Assembly (NCBI GenBank): GCA_011392765.1 | Contig: WYCW01000002.1 | Coordinates: 1 to 32,910, forward strand | DNA length: 32,910 nucleotides | Direction of reading: 5' to 3' | From: Candidatus Thiosymbion ectosymbiont of Catanema sp. Cochon2018 | GTDB lineage: Bacteria; Pseudomonadota; Gammaproteobacteria; Chromatiales; Chromatiaceae | Shown here: in pieces, positions 7,472 through 14,372 of the stretch | Position numbering within the stretch: the first letter of the stretch is position 1 | Layout of the letters: each line of letters opens with the position of its first letter | The notes under the pieces: model-generated | What the model was told of the DNA's origin: nothing | Database searches by the model: none | Seen by the model: only the letters and a program-made list of their open reading frames with translations | Made by a program: the position numbers and the translations under genes

Positions 7472-7529
7472 TCCCCGAATCGGGTCTGGCAAACAAGCGT
7501 CGCTAAGTAGTAGAATAATTATCGTATGT

Positions 7530-7635
7530 CTAGGGGGCGTTCTCAATCGAGCCGGGTCATCGCAAAAACCAAACGCGTAGCGCAGGCGTCTCGCCTGCAC
7601 TACGTGGATTTGGCTTAATTGAGAACGCCCCCTAG
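7530..7635. repeat. MITE A copy 1 (CTAG-bounded, IS630-like ends)
   Basis: The element is 106 bp with perfect 18-bp ends, CTAGGGGGCGTTCTCAAT and its reverse complement. Bounding by CTAG suits IS630/mariner-type insertion with TA duplication. The core differs from the other three copies: it holds the palindrome CGTAGCGCAGGCG-TCT-CGCCTGCACTACG (one mismatch) instead of the ACACGGAT hairpin. Confidence 0.85.
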
Positions 7636-7752
7636 GATTCCTTGAGGGACCCGAATCTTTACAAATGAGTCAAGTTTATGCAGTGCACAAATAGGGATCG
7701 GGATCGAAATCGAAATTCCGATTGCGATCCCGATCCCGACCCCGATTTCGAC
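7636..7752 (-). repeat. Dispersed composite repeat (TCAAGGAATCCTAG / TTTGACTCATTTG / GATCNN hexamers)
   Basis: Read on the minus strand it contains a run of GATCNN-like hexamers (7693-7752), then ACTTGACTCATTTGTAAAG and GTCCCTCAAGGAATCCTAG, which abuts MITE A copy 1. The same modules occur at 14195-14235, 19431-19468, 19668-19766 and 31787-31922. Confidence 0.7.
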
Positions 7753-7985
7753 CTACCCAAGCTCTCCAACGGCTGGTTAGGTGTAGGAGATGGGGCCTTA
7801 CGGGAGAGGGGCTGTTGGGGTCTTCATGCCCCGTCGGTCTGAGGCGCAGCCTCGCTAGGCCATATGCATGAGATTAGGTATTTTAACCGCGGCGATTGCG
7901 TTGCGGACCCCACCCGTTCGGCGGGCTCGAAACCAGCTTACGCGCTTGTCTTAAGCCAACCAACTCGTTGATCGAAAAGATCTTT

Positions 7986-8061
7986 GCGCCCTTAGCTCAA
8001 TTGGTAGAGCATCTGACTTTTAATCAGGTGGTCGTTGGTTCGATTCCAACAGGGCGCACCA
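7986..8061 (+). tRNA. tRNA-Lys (anticodon TTT)
   Basis: A 76-nt cloverleaf is complete. The acceptor stem is GCGCCCT/AGGGCGC, the D-arm GCTC-AATTGGTA-GAGC, the anticodon arm TCTGA-CTTTTAA-TCAGG, the variable loop TGGTC and the T-arm GTTGG-TTCGATT-CCAAC. A discriminator A and an encoded CCA follow. The anticodon TTT reads lysine codons. It stands alone between the repeat cluster and mtnA. Confidence 0.97.
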
Positions 8062-8106
8062 TCCAGGCAGAATTCTCGAGTTACGATCCGCGCCCGCAAC
8101 GCGATG

Positions 8107-9177
8107 CTAAGCAGCGGCGTCCTGATCCATCAATACCCGCAGCTTGTCCGGTGTCGGCCGCTCGACCACGCCGCGCTCGGTGACTATGTAGTCCACCAGA
8201 CTTGCCGGCGTCACATCGAAGACGGGGTTGCGCGCATCGACGCCTGGGGGAGCGAGCTGCCGGTCGCCATAGCTGAGGATTTCGTCAGGGTCCCGCTCCT
8301 CGATGGGGATGTCGGCACCGCGTTCTATCCGCATATCGAGGGTCGAGGTGGGGGCGGCAACCATGAACTCGACCCTGTGGTAGCGGGCCAGCACTGCCAG
8401 GCTGTAGGTCCCGATCTTATTGGCCAGGTCCCCGTTCGCCGCGATGCGGTCCGCGCCGACAATGACCCAACCGATCCCGCCCGCGGCCATCAGACTCGCG
8501 GCCGCGCCGTCCGTCTGTACCGTCACCGGGATGCCCGAGTGCGCGAGCTCCCAGGCGGTCAGGCGCGAGCCTTGTAGCCAGGGGCGCGTCTCGTCCACAT
8601 AGACGCGACCGATGCGCCCGGCGGCATAGGCGCTGCGAATCACGCCCAGGGCCGTGCCGTAGCCGCCGGTGGCCAAGGCCCCCGCGTTGCAGTGGGTGAT
8701 GACGTCTGTGGGACCCCGGATCAGGGCGGCGCCGAACTCCCCCAGGGTGTGGTTCGCTGCCCGGTCCTCGGCATGGATCCCCTGGGCCTCCTGCAACAGA
8801 TCGGGCACCGGATCTCCCCCACCCAGGGCGTCCAGCGCGTGCTGCATCCGTTCGATCGCCCAGGACAGATTGACCGCCGTCGGCCGCGCGGCGGTCAGCA
8901 GCGCCAAATCCTGCTCGAGGGCGCCACGCCATCCTGCGCCCTTGCGTGCATAGGCATCCCGCGCCGCCAGCACCACGCCATAGGCCGCAGTAATACCGAT
9001 GGCCGGCGCCCCCCGCACCACCATGTCGGTAATGGCCCCAGCCGTGGCCGCCACGCTGTCGAAGGGCAAAAACACGGCGTGCTCGGGCAGGGTACGCTGA
9101 TCGAGTAGATAGAGCCGATCCCGATGCCAGACGACGGCGTTGTCCGGACTGACGGCGAGGGGGTTTGCGGTTTGCAT
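8107..9177 (-). CDS. mtnA: S-methyl-5-thioribose-1-phosphate isomerase
   Basis: A 356-residue enzyme of the methionine-salvage pathway that converts methylthioribose 1-phosphate to methylthioribulose 1-phosphate. Family motifs are present: [15 protein letters not shown] (55-67), the catalytic cysteine Cys163 in [17 protein letters not shown], and the catalytic Asp243 in [12 protein letters not shown] prefer the ATG at 9177, with AAGGA eight bases upstream, over a TTG seven codons earlier. It is divergent from mtaD, whose product also handles methylthioadenosine. In Pseudomonas the two genes are likewise neighbours. The rest of the salvage pathway (mtnB, C, D, K) is not in the window. Confidence 0.95.
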   Translation of the reverse strand: MQTANPLAVSPDNAVVWHRDRLYLLDQRTLPEHAVFLPFDSVAATAGAITDMVVRGAPAIGITAAYGVVLAARDAYARKGAGWRGALEQDLALLTAARPTAVNLSWAIERMQHALDALGGGDPVPDLLQEAQGIHAEDRAANHTLGEFGAALIRGPTDVITHCNAGALATGGYGTALGVIRSAYAAGRIGRVYVDETRPWLQGSRLTAWELAHSGIPVTVQTDGAAASLMAAGGIGWVIVGADRIAANGDLANKIGTYSLAVLARYHRVEFMVAAPTSTLDMRIERGADIPIEERDPDEILSYGDRQLAPPGVDARNPVFDVTPASLVDYIVTERGVVERPTPDKLRVLMDQDAAA

Positions 9178-9224
9178 AAGGGTGTCCTTGGATGGCAAAT
9201 TTGCGTTTATCGTGGCTATAGCAG

Positions 9225-9422
9225 TCGATTATTCCCTAAATCGATTACCCTCTAGGGGGCGTTCTCAATCCGGGGTTTTTACTTGCATTAGAACCACGGA
9301 TGGACACAGATAAACACGGATCACAATCTGTGTTTATCTGTGCCCATCCGTGGTTCTTCGGTGCGGTCCGTTTGAGAACGCCCCCTCAGTCGACTACTCT
9401 CTAAGTCAACTACTTTACTAAA
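9225..9422. repeat. Four imperfect 14-17-bp tandem repeats split by a MITE
   Basis: TCGATTATTCCCTAAA (9225-9240) and TCGATTACCCTCTA (9241-9254) lie left of MITE A copy 2. TCGACTACTCTCTAAG (9390-9405) and TCAACTACTTTACTAAA (9406-9422) lie right of it. The MITE seems to have landed in the CTAA/CTAG of one unit. The array fills the divergent mtnA-mtaD promoter region and could be a multi-site operator. Confidence 0.5.
9252..9387. repeat. MITE A copy 2 with ACACGGAT hairpin core
   Basis: The left end is CTAGGGGGCGTTCTCAAT and the right end TTTGAGAACGCCCCCT. The core at 9291-9356 is a long hairpin of phased units (CCACGGAT, ACACAGAT, ACACGGAT and their complements). It lies between the divergent mtnA and mtaD genes and separates both from any shared upstream control region. 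Confidence 0.85.
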
Positions 9423-9438
9423 CGGAAACCTTATCTTC

Positions 9439-10755
9439 ATGCAAGCGGAACTCCTCCTTCATCCTCAGTGGATCGTCCCCGTCGACGCCGCCGAGAGCAT
9501 CCTCACGAACCACAGCCTGGCGGTTGCCGGGGGCCGCATCCGGGCCCTACTGCCGACCCCGGAGGCCCACACCGACATCCGGGCCGTACAGGAGTTCGAG
9601 CTCCCAGGCCATGTGCTGATTCCGGGTCTCATCAACGCCCACACCCACTCCTCCATGGTCTTGCTGCGGGGATTGGCGGACGACCTGCCGCTGATGACCT
9701 GGCTCAACGAGCATATCTGGCCGGCGGAACAGCGGTGGGTGGATCCCGAATTCGTCCGCGCCGGGACCCGGCTCGCCGCCCTGGAGATGCTCAAGAGCGG
9801 CACCATCTGCTTCAACGACATGTACTTCTTTGCCGAGGTCACTGCCAAGGCCGCGGCCGACGCCGGTATGCGGGCGGTCGCCGGCATGATCCTGGTAGAC
9901 TTTCCCACTCGCTTCGCCGATGCCCCGGAGGAGTACCTGCGCAAGGGCCTGGCGCTCCACGACCACTACCGCAATCACGCCCTGATCCGCACCGCCTTTG
10001 CCCCTCACGCCTCCTATTCGGTGTCCGACAGTCCCTTCGAGCGTATCCGCACCCTGTCCAACGAGCTGGACGTCCCGGTACATATCCACCTGCACGAGGC
10101 CCATGACGAAATCGTCCATTCCCTGCGCGACTACGGCGAACGGCCCCTGGCCCGTCTGGAACGCCTGGGTCTGCTGGGACCGAATCTGGTCGCGGTGCAC
10201 ATGACACAGCTCGAAGAATCGGAGATCACCGCCCTGGCCCACGCCAACGCCCACGTGGTCCACTGCCCGGAATCGAATCTGAAGCTCGCCAACGGCTTCT
10301 GTCCGGTGGCTCGACTCCTCGCCGCGGGGGTGAACGTCGCCCTGGGGACCGACGGGGCGGCCAGCAACAACGATCTGGACATGATGGGCGAGATCCAAAC
10401 CGCGGCCCTGCTGGGCAAGGGTGTGGCCGGCTCCCCGGCGGCGCTGCCCGCCTATACCGTCCTGCGGATGGCTACTCTGAACGGGGCCCGGGCCCTCGGC
10501 ATCGATGCCGAGACCGGCTCCCTCGAAATCGGCAAATCCGCGGATATGGTGGCCCTCGACCTACGGGACCCGGATACCCAACCCGTCTATAACCCGGTCT
10601 CCCAGATCGTCTACGCGGCCGGACGCGACCAAGTCCAACAAGTCTGGGTAGCCGGCCGGCACCTGATCCGCGACGGCGAGCCCACGACCCTGGACCCGGC
10701 GGCCATCCTGGACGAGGCGCGGGAGTGGGGGGCGCGGATTGCCGCGGCCGATTGA
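9439..10755 (+). CDS. mtaD: 5-methylthioadenosine / S-adenosylhomocysteine deaminase
   Basis: A 438-residue amidohydrolase of the MtaD/TrzN group. Metal-binding motifs are NAHTHSS (His68, His70), HIHLHEAHDE in the middle, and the Asp of LGTDGAASNNDLDM. The substrate-side segment HCPESNLKLANG is also present. It deaminates the adenine of methylthioadenosine or S-adenosylhomocysteine in the cytoplasm. Only a weak purine stretch precedes the ATG. The order mtnA (divergent), mtaD, ubiG matches Pseudomonas, but here ubiG is pushed 1.9 kb downstream by an inserted minus-strand gene set. Confidence 0.93.
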   Translation: MQAELLLHPQWIVPVDAAESILTNHSLAVAGGRIRALLPTPEAHTDIRAVQEFELPGHVLIPGLINAHTHSSMVLLRGLADDLPLMTWLNEHIWPAEQRWVDPEFVRAGTRLAALEMLKSGTICFNDMYFFAEVTAKAAADAGMRAVAGMILVDFPTRFADAPEEYLRKGLALHDHYRNHALIRTAFAPHASYSVSDSPFERIRTLSNELDVPVHIHLHEAHDEIVHSLRDYGERPLARLERLGLLGPNLVAVHMTQLEESEITALAHANAHVVHCPESNLKLANGFCPVARLLAAGVNVALGTDGAASNNDLDMMGEIQTAALLGKGVAGSPAALPAYTVLRMATLNGARALGIDAETGSLEIGKSADMVALDLRDPDTQPVYNPVSQIVYAAGRDQVQQVWVAGRHLIRDGEPTTLDPAAILDEAREWGARIAAAD

Positions 10756-10916
10756 TCCTTATCGTTTGAACTGCAGACATACTTGGCCTTATGTCCATTA
10801 AGAGAGAAACCTGTAGGCCGGGTCGAGGGACGAGACCTAAGCAAACCGGATGTGTCCGTAACAGCCGGGTTTCGTTACTGAAGCTACTGTCTTGAGCTGA
10901 AAAAAGGACGATCTTC

Positions 10917-11693
10917 TCATCCTTTTATGCCCTCTTCGAGGTACCTTGTAATCCTTTCACGATTGGCCGAGAGACTGGAGAATTGTTTCTCACAGACATC
11001 GCTAAAGCGGGCCAGCACCTTGCGGTTGATCGATTCCTGATCCTCGAAAATCGCCAGCGAGTGGAAATTCAGTCCCCATTTCTCGAACTGAAGCAGGGCA
11101 ATCGTGGTGTCTCGGGTCTTGCCGTCAGTAGGTAGTGCGTGAACAAAGAGGGGTCGCAGCACGCCATTGATGCGACAGTCGACCCGGTATATTCCCTGGG
11201 GATCCTGTTGCGGTTCGTGCCAGTCGAAGAACCTGCGATCCTCTGGTACGGTTTCGTTCAGCAATGCCTGAAAATCCTCCATGAAGGTGGAACGCGCCCG
11301 TTCACGCGCGAGATAGGATATGTCGGTGATCTTGAGGAGCGTCTGGACAAAGGAGTAAAGGGCATCACCGTACCTTTCGTCTTGCACATCGAGCACAAGT
11401 TCTCCATTGCGATCCTCCACCTGAAATGTCGATAGCGCACTCGAAATAATCTTTTGACACGTGCCGCGTTGCAGGTCTTTTTCGTCGAGGTCATAAGTGA
11501 GGTGCATGTAGGTATGCGCCTCGTCCGAAAGCTCCCATCGCGACCCTTGTTTCTTCAGGACGATGGCCAGGTGATCTCCATCTTCGAACAGGAATGGCGT
11601 AAAAACCCGATAGCGATCCATGCCCTCCGGAAGCAGGTGCACTTTGGCAGAGACCTTCTGCTGGAAATCACGCGCTATGGATTCGATAGACAT
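10917..11693 (-). CDS. DUF1828/DUF1829-type protein
   Basis: A 258-residue protein. The N-terminal 90 residues ([38 protein letters not shown]) fit DUF1828. The C-terminal half ([32 protein letters not shown]) fits DUF1829. Molecular function is unknown; such genes occur in mobile and accessory regions. The ATG at 11693 has GAGGAG seven bases upstream and is preferred to one eleven codons earlier. It follows the repaired frame of the upstream gene by only 25 bp, so with the 44-aa ORF the three form one minus-strand operon lying between mtaD and ubiG. Confidence 0.7.
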   Translation of the reverse strand: MSIESIARDFQQKVSAKVHLLPEGMDRYRVFTPFLFEDGDHLAIVLKKQGSRWELSDEAHTYMHLTYDLDEKDLQRGTCQKIISSALSTFQVEDRNGELVLDVQDERYGDALYSFVQTLLKITDISYLARERARSTFMEDFQALLNETVPEDRRFFDWHEPQQDPQGIYRVDCRINGVLRPLFVHALPTDGKTRDTTIALLQFEKWGLNFHSLAIFEDQESINRKVLARFSDVCEKQFSSLSANRERITRYLEEGIKG

Positions 11694-11809
11694 CGCCAGA
11701 CTCCTCGAAAAAACTCCGCTACGCATCGGGCGGGATGTCGAGATTCGCGTCTTTGATTAGACACCACAACGCCCCGTGAAAGTCTCCATACCGGTCGGTC
11801 CGTTCGGCA

Positions 11810-12178
11810 TTAAGTATCCTCACGCATTCCGATTTCTTGGTAACGCTCCGTAGCCTCGTGTATGTGGAAATCGTAGAACTCATCACCCTCGATACGGTTC
11901 GTGTGCTCGTGGCTCTTGCCGTTGTAACGTCGCAGACGGAATAACTGGTTCGACCGTGGAACGGCGATTGCCAGAATGATCGAAAAGTCGAGACGATTGA
12001 TTGTGTTTTGCCGCAGTATCAAGCGGAACTCATTTGCACCATCACCAGCGACCTTGATATCGCGTTCGCTGTGGCTTCTTTTGGGGCGAAGGCGCGTCCG
12101 GCTTCGCCAGTCGACGGGCAGAGGTTTCCTCTCCCTTAGCAACTCCGCGATCTCGGCGTCGGAGTAGGTGCCAGTCAT
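11810..12178 (-). CDS. Conserved small protein partnered with DUF1828, frameshifted at its C-terminus
   Basis: The 122-residue product contains EFRLILRQNTINRLDFSIIL, FRLRRYNGKSHEHTN and DFHIHEATERYQEIGMRED. It resembles the small unknown proteins found beside DUF1828 genes (possibly DUF6978; not certain). Translation now ends at TAA just after MREDT. Removing one T from GATACTTAATGCC restores a frame that continues [20 protein letters not shown]... to a TAG at 11719-11721. That adds about 30 residues which complete a sensible helix. The gene is thus probably 11719-12178 with a single-base insertion at 11811-11814, or the site is a +1 slip. Its ATG overlaps the TGA of the upstream 44-aa ORF. 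Confidence 0.62.
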   Translation of the reverse strand: MTGTYSDAEIAELLRERKPLPVDWRSRTRLRPKRSHSERDIKVAGDGANEFRLILRQNTINRLDFSIILAIAVPRSNQLFRLRRYNGKSHEHTNRIEGDEFYDFHIHEATERYQEIGMREDT

Positions 12179-12309
12179 TCTTTCATCACCCCACTAGGAT
12201 CCCCAGCCTTGCCCGGCTCCTTATCCTCTGTGAGTTGGTCCGGATATTCCTCGAACCGCTTCCTCATCTTCGCCGATGTCACCGGCGAATCTGCGGCATA
12301 GTAACCCAT
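12175..12309 (-). CDS. Small 44-aa ORF heading the DUF1828 gene set
   Basis: The ORF starts MGYYAADSPVTSAKMRKRF and ends GVMKE. Its TGA overlaps the ATG of the next gene (ATGA arrangement), which points to translational coupling and a real coding frame. Upstream of 12310 the DNA turns into dispersed repeats, so this could be the surviving C-terminal end of a longer protein. No family recognised. Confidence 0.45.
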   Translation of the reverse strand: MGYYAADSPVTSAKMRKRFEEYPDQLTEDKEPGKAGDPSGVMKE

Positions 12310-12671
12310 GGCGAGCGCATGTCATTATAAATCAATAAGTTGTGATCCATATTTGTCATCATATTCGACCTGAAACCACCTAAAATCATTGATTTTAAAA
12401 GATTTTATACGCGCTCGCCCTGCATAGTAACCACCGACCTGTACGACCCGGACACGTAACCCACTATAATTCAGTTTTCTGGAAGTTTTAGGGCTTCTTT
12501 GAGTTCCGGTTGGCTTACTCTTATGTCGTCTTGGGATTCGAGCGCGAATCCTCGCGGATTGATTCGCGCCGATTCGCGCGATTCGTAGTTTTCTCCTCAA
12601 TGGCATTGAGGTCCGGACAGGCCACGCCGCTTAAGCTGGCGCACGCCGAAACCCCACCGAGGACGCACTGA
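12310..12671. repeat. Repeat-filled gap before ubiG
   Basis: It holds the core of the TTATACGCGCTCGCCCTG repeat (12401-12422, minus orientation). A degenerate CGAAT-type phased hairpin follows at about 12533-12592 (GAATCCTCGCGGATT, GATTCGCGCGATTCGTAG). Next comes AATGGCATTG, the outer end of MITE B. No gene is visible. The last 60 bp before ubiG look like its original leader. Confidence 0.6.
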
Positions 12672-13388
12672 ATGACCGAGACCACCCCTAACGTCGATCA
12701 GGCCGAGATCGGCAAGTTCGAGGAGCTGGCCGCCCGCTGGTGGGACCCCAACAGCGAGTTCAAGCCCCTGCACGACATCAACCCCCTGCGCCTGGACTAC
12801 ATCGACCGGGCGGCGGCACTCAACAGCAAGGAGGTCCTGGACGTCGGTTGCGGCGGCGGCATCCTGTCCGAGAGCATGGCCGTACGTGGGGCGAAGGTCA
12901 CCGGCATCGACATGGGCGAAAAGCCCCTGCAGGTCGCGGAGCTGCACACCCTGGAATCCGGCGTCCAGGTCACCTATCGCCGGGTCCCGGTAGAAGACCT
13001 GGCCGCGGAGAGTCCAGCCCGGTTCGATGTCGTCACCTGTATGGAGATGCTCGAACACGTACCCGAGCCGGCGTCCGTGGTCGCTGCCTGCGCCCGTCTG
13101 GTGAAGCCCGGTGGCTACGTCTTTTTTTCCACCCTGAACCGCAATCTCAAGTCCTACCTACTAGCAATCATCGGCGCCGAGTACGTCCTCAGCATGTTGC
13201 CACGGGGCACCCACGACTATGGGCGCTTCATCAAGCCCTCGGAGCTGGATGCCTGGGTCCGGGCCGCGGGGCTGCACACCCAGGACCTCACCGGCATGAC
13301 CTACAATCCACTGACCGATACCTACCGCCTCACCGATCGGGACCTGGACGTCAACTACTTGATGACCTGCCGCCTGGCATCGGATTGA
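12672..13388 (+). CDS. ubiG: Ubiquinone biosynthesis O-methyltransferase
   Basis: A 238-residue class I SAM-dependent methyltransferase that performs both O-methylations in ubiquinone synthesis. The start ADSPVTS-like region is absent; instead the UbiG-typical opening [19 protein letters not shown] is followed by the SAM motif [28 protein letters not shown] and the late segment [16 protein letters not shown] follow. GAGGACG lies seven bases before the ATG. In Pseudomonas ubiG is directly followed by a phosphatase gene (mupP/gph) and yciK. Here a toxin-antitoxin remnant and repeats follow, and the phosphatase gene is absent. Confidence 0.96.
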   Translation: MTETTPNVDQAEIGKFEELAARWWDPNSEFKPLHDINPLRLDYIDRAAALNSKEVLDVGCGGGILSESMAVRGAKVTGIDMGEKPLQVAELHTLESGVQVTYRRVPVEDLAAESPARFDVVTCMEMLEHVPEPASVVAACARLVKPGGYVFFSTLNRNLKSYLLAIIGAEYVLSMLPRGTHDYGRFIKPSELDAWVRAAGLHTQDLTGMTYNPLTDTYRLTDRDLDVNYLMTCRLASD

Positions 13389-13438
13389 GTAGACGGGAAA
13401 ACCGATCCGGTCGCTTCTCATGAGGCCAGTAGATCATT

Positions 13439-13535
13439 TTTTGCCGCAAATGAACGCGAATAAACGCAAATGAATCGGGAATAGGACACCTTGAAATAGT
13501 ACAGGATTCACAGGATTTTCAGGATTAACAGGATG
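13439..13535. repeat. Phased repeats downstream of ubiG
   Basis: TTTTGCCGCAAATGAACGCG and its continuation (13439-13475) form one arm of the CGCAAATGAA family. The CAGGATT family with 9-bp spacing (ACAGGATTCACAGGATT onward, 13501-13535) follows. The second stretch replaces the body of a toxin gene. Confidence 0.75.
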
Positions 13536-13600
13536 TTATAATTGTTATTATAGTCATGAATGGCACGTAGATCGGCCTTGGCTGGTTGCGACCAGATCAC
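13508..13600 (-). pseudogene. ParE/RelE-type toxin, N-terminal stump
   Basis: From a GTG overlapping the antitoxin stop (ATGGTGA arrangement), the frame reads VIWSQPAKADLRAIHDY. This is the characteristic beginning of RelE/ParE-superfamily toxins (usually WSxxAxxDLxxIxxY). After AIHDY the frame runs into Asn/Ile/Leu codons made by the CAGGATT repeat and stops. About 70 residues carrying the active fold are missing. Confidence 0.75.
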
Positions 13601-13776
13601 CATGAATCGATTTCCCGTTTGAGTTCTTCACTGGTGAGGGTGTGGCCCTGCTCTACAGCATCCTGCCCCTCCCTGATCTTATCCAGGACATAGAGCCGGT
13701 ACATGATCTCATCCATGTCCGTATCTTCCGGCAGCTTGCCGATGGTCTCCAGTGCCTCTTGTTTCGCTGCATACAT
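13597..13776 (-). CDS. Antitoxin of a ParE/RelE-type toxin-antitoxin pair
   Basis: The 59-residue product reads MYAAKQEALETIGKLPEDTD, then a helical MDEIMYRLYVLDKIREG, and ends SEELKREIDSW. This is the composition of small antitoxins encoded before RelE/ParE toxins (an N-terminal dimerising part and an acidic-amphipathic toxin-binding tail). GGAG lies eight bases before the ATG. The overlapping downstream toxin frame supports the assignment. Because the toxin is destroyed, the antitoxin is an orphan. It may persist neutrally or neutralise a related toxin elsewhere. Confidence 0.78.
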   Translation of the reverse strand: MYAAKQEALETIGKLPEDTDMDEIMYRLYVLDKIREGQDAVEQGHTLTSEELKREIDSW

Positions 13777-13889
13777 GATAATTCTCCAAAAAATGTCAAC
13801 ACGCCCCCTATGGTCCTGTTGACATTTAATTCTAACCGATTGTTTTCATATGCTAAACGGCCGTGATACTCCCCAGGTTCGCAGAGCCA

Positions 13890-14065
13890 TTCCGTTGACA
13901 TCGGGTAGGATGGGCAAAGCAAGCGCCCGCCAGGATGGATTCAAGGCTTGGGTCATCCACACAGATTCCTGAACTGCGATGGCCCGGTAGGATGTATAGC
14001 GCGCAGCGTGCCCATCGCCAGTGACTGCTAGCGAGGCTTTGCCTCAGACCAACGAGGCGTGAATT
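13890..14065. repeat. GGTAGGATGGGCAAAGC repeat followed by GAGGC-hairpin repeat
   Basis: GTAGGATGGGCAAAGCAAGC and GTAGGATGTATAGCGCGCAG are members of the GTAGGNTG family. They are followed at 14031-14065 by AGCGAGGCTTTGCCTCAGAC and CAACGAGGCGTGA, the GAGGC/GCCTC mini-hairpin repeat also present at 19466, 31920, 32249 and 32822. No gene from 13777 to 14368. Confidence 0.65.
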
Positions 14066-14087
14066 TCTGGCTCGTTCCGGCGCTGCC

Positions 14088-14165
14088 TTTTATCCGCAGA
14101 TTACGCAGATTCTCGCAGATTAAAAATACAATAATCTGCGAGAATCTGCGTAATCTGCGGATAAA
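14088..14165. repeat. Phased hairpin, CGCAGATT family (copy 1)
   Basis: TTTATCCGCAGATTACGCAG, then TCTCGCAGATT, is mirrored after a 10-base A-rich loop by AATCTGCGAGAATCTGCG and TAATCTGCGGATAAA. The stem has 9-bp phased GATT units. A second full copy lies at 31981-32057 and a half copy at 18246-18277. Confidence 0.88.
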
Positions 14166-14235
14166 CAAAGAGCCATCTTTTTAGGCAGCGCACAAACTTG
14201 ACTCATTTGTAAAAGTCTGGCTCCCTCAAGGAATC

Positions 14236-14372
14236 CTAGGGGGCGTTCTCAAACGAACCGCACCGAAGAACCACGGATGGACACAGATAAACACGGATCA
14301 CAATCTGTGTTTATCTGTGTCCATCCGTGGTTCTAATGCAAGTAAAAACCCCAGATTGAGAACGCCCCCTAG
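14236..14372. repeat. MITE A copy 3, supplying the stop codon of the NACHT gene
   Basis: CCTAGGGGGCGTTCTC at the left and GAGAACGCCCCCTAG at the right enclose the ACACGGAT hairpin core (14268-14333). The core orientation is opposite to copies 2 and 4. The terminal CTAG at 14369-14372 contains the TAG stop of the gene on the minus strand. The left end abuts the TCAAGGAATCCTAG module. Confidence 0.88.

Noticed and set aside
9291-9356. Phased ACACGGAT hairpin considered as CRISPR repeats or iterons of an origin
   Set aside because: No unique spacers, the units form a palindrome, and the same block recurs inside transposable shells at several sites without replication genes.
13642-13922. ORFs on both strands over the antitoxin (74 and 89 codons)
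   Set aside because: The 59-codon minus-strand frame at 13597-13776 has a Shine-Dalgarno, antitoxin-like sequence and an overlapping toxin start; the others are shadows.
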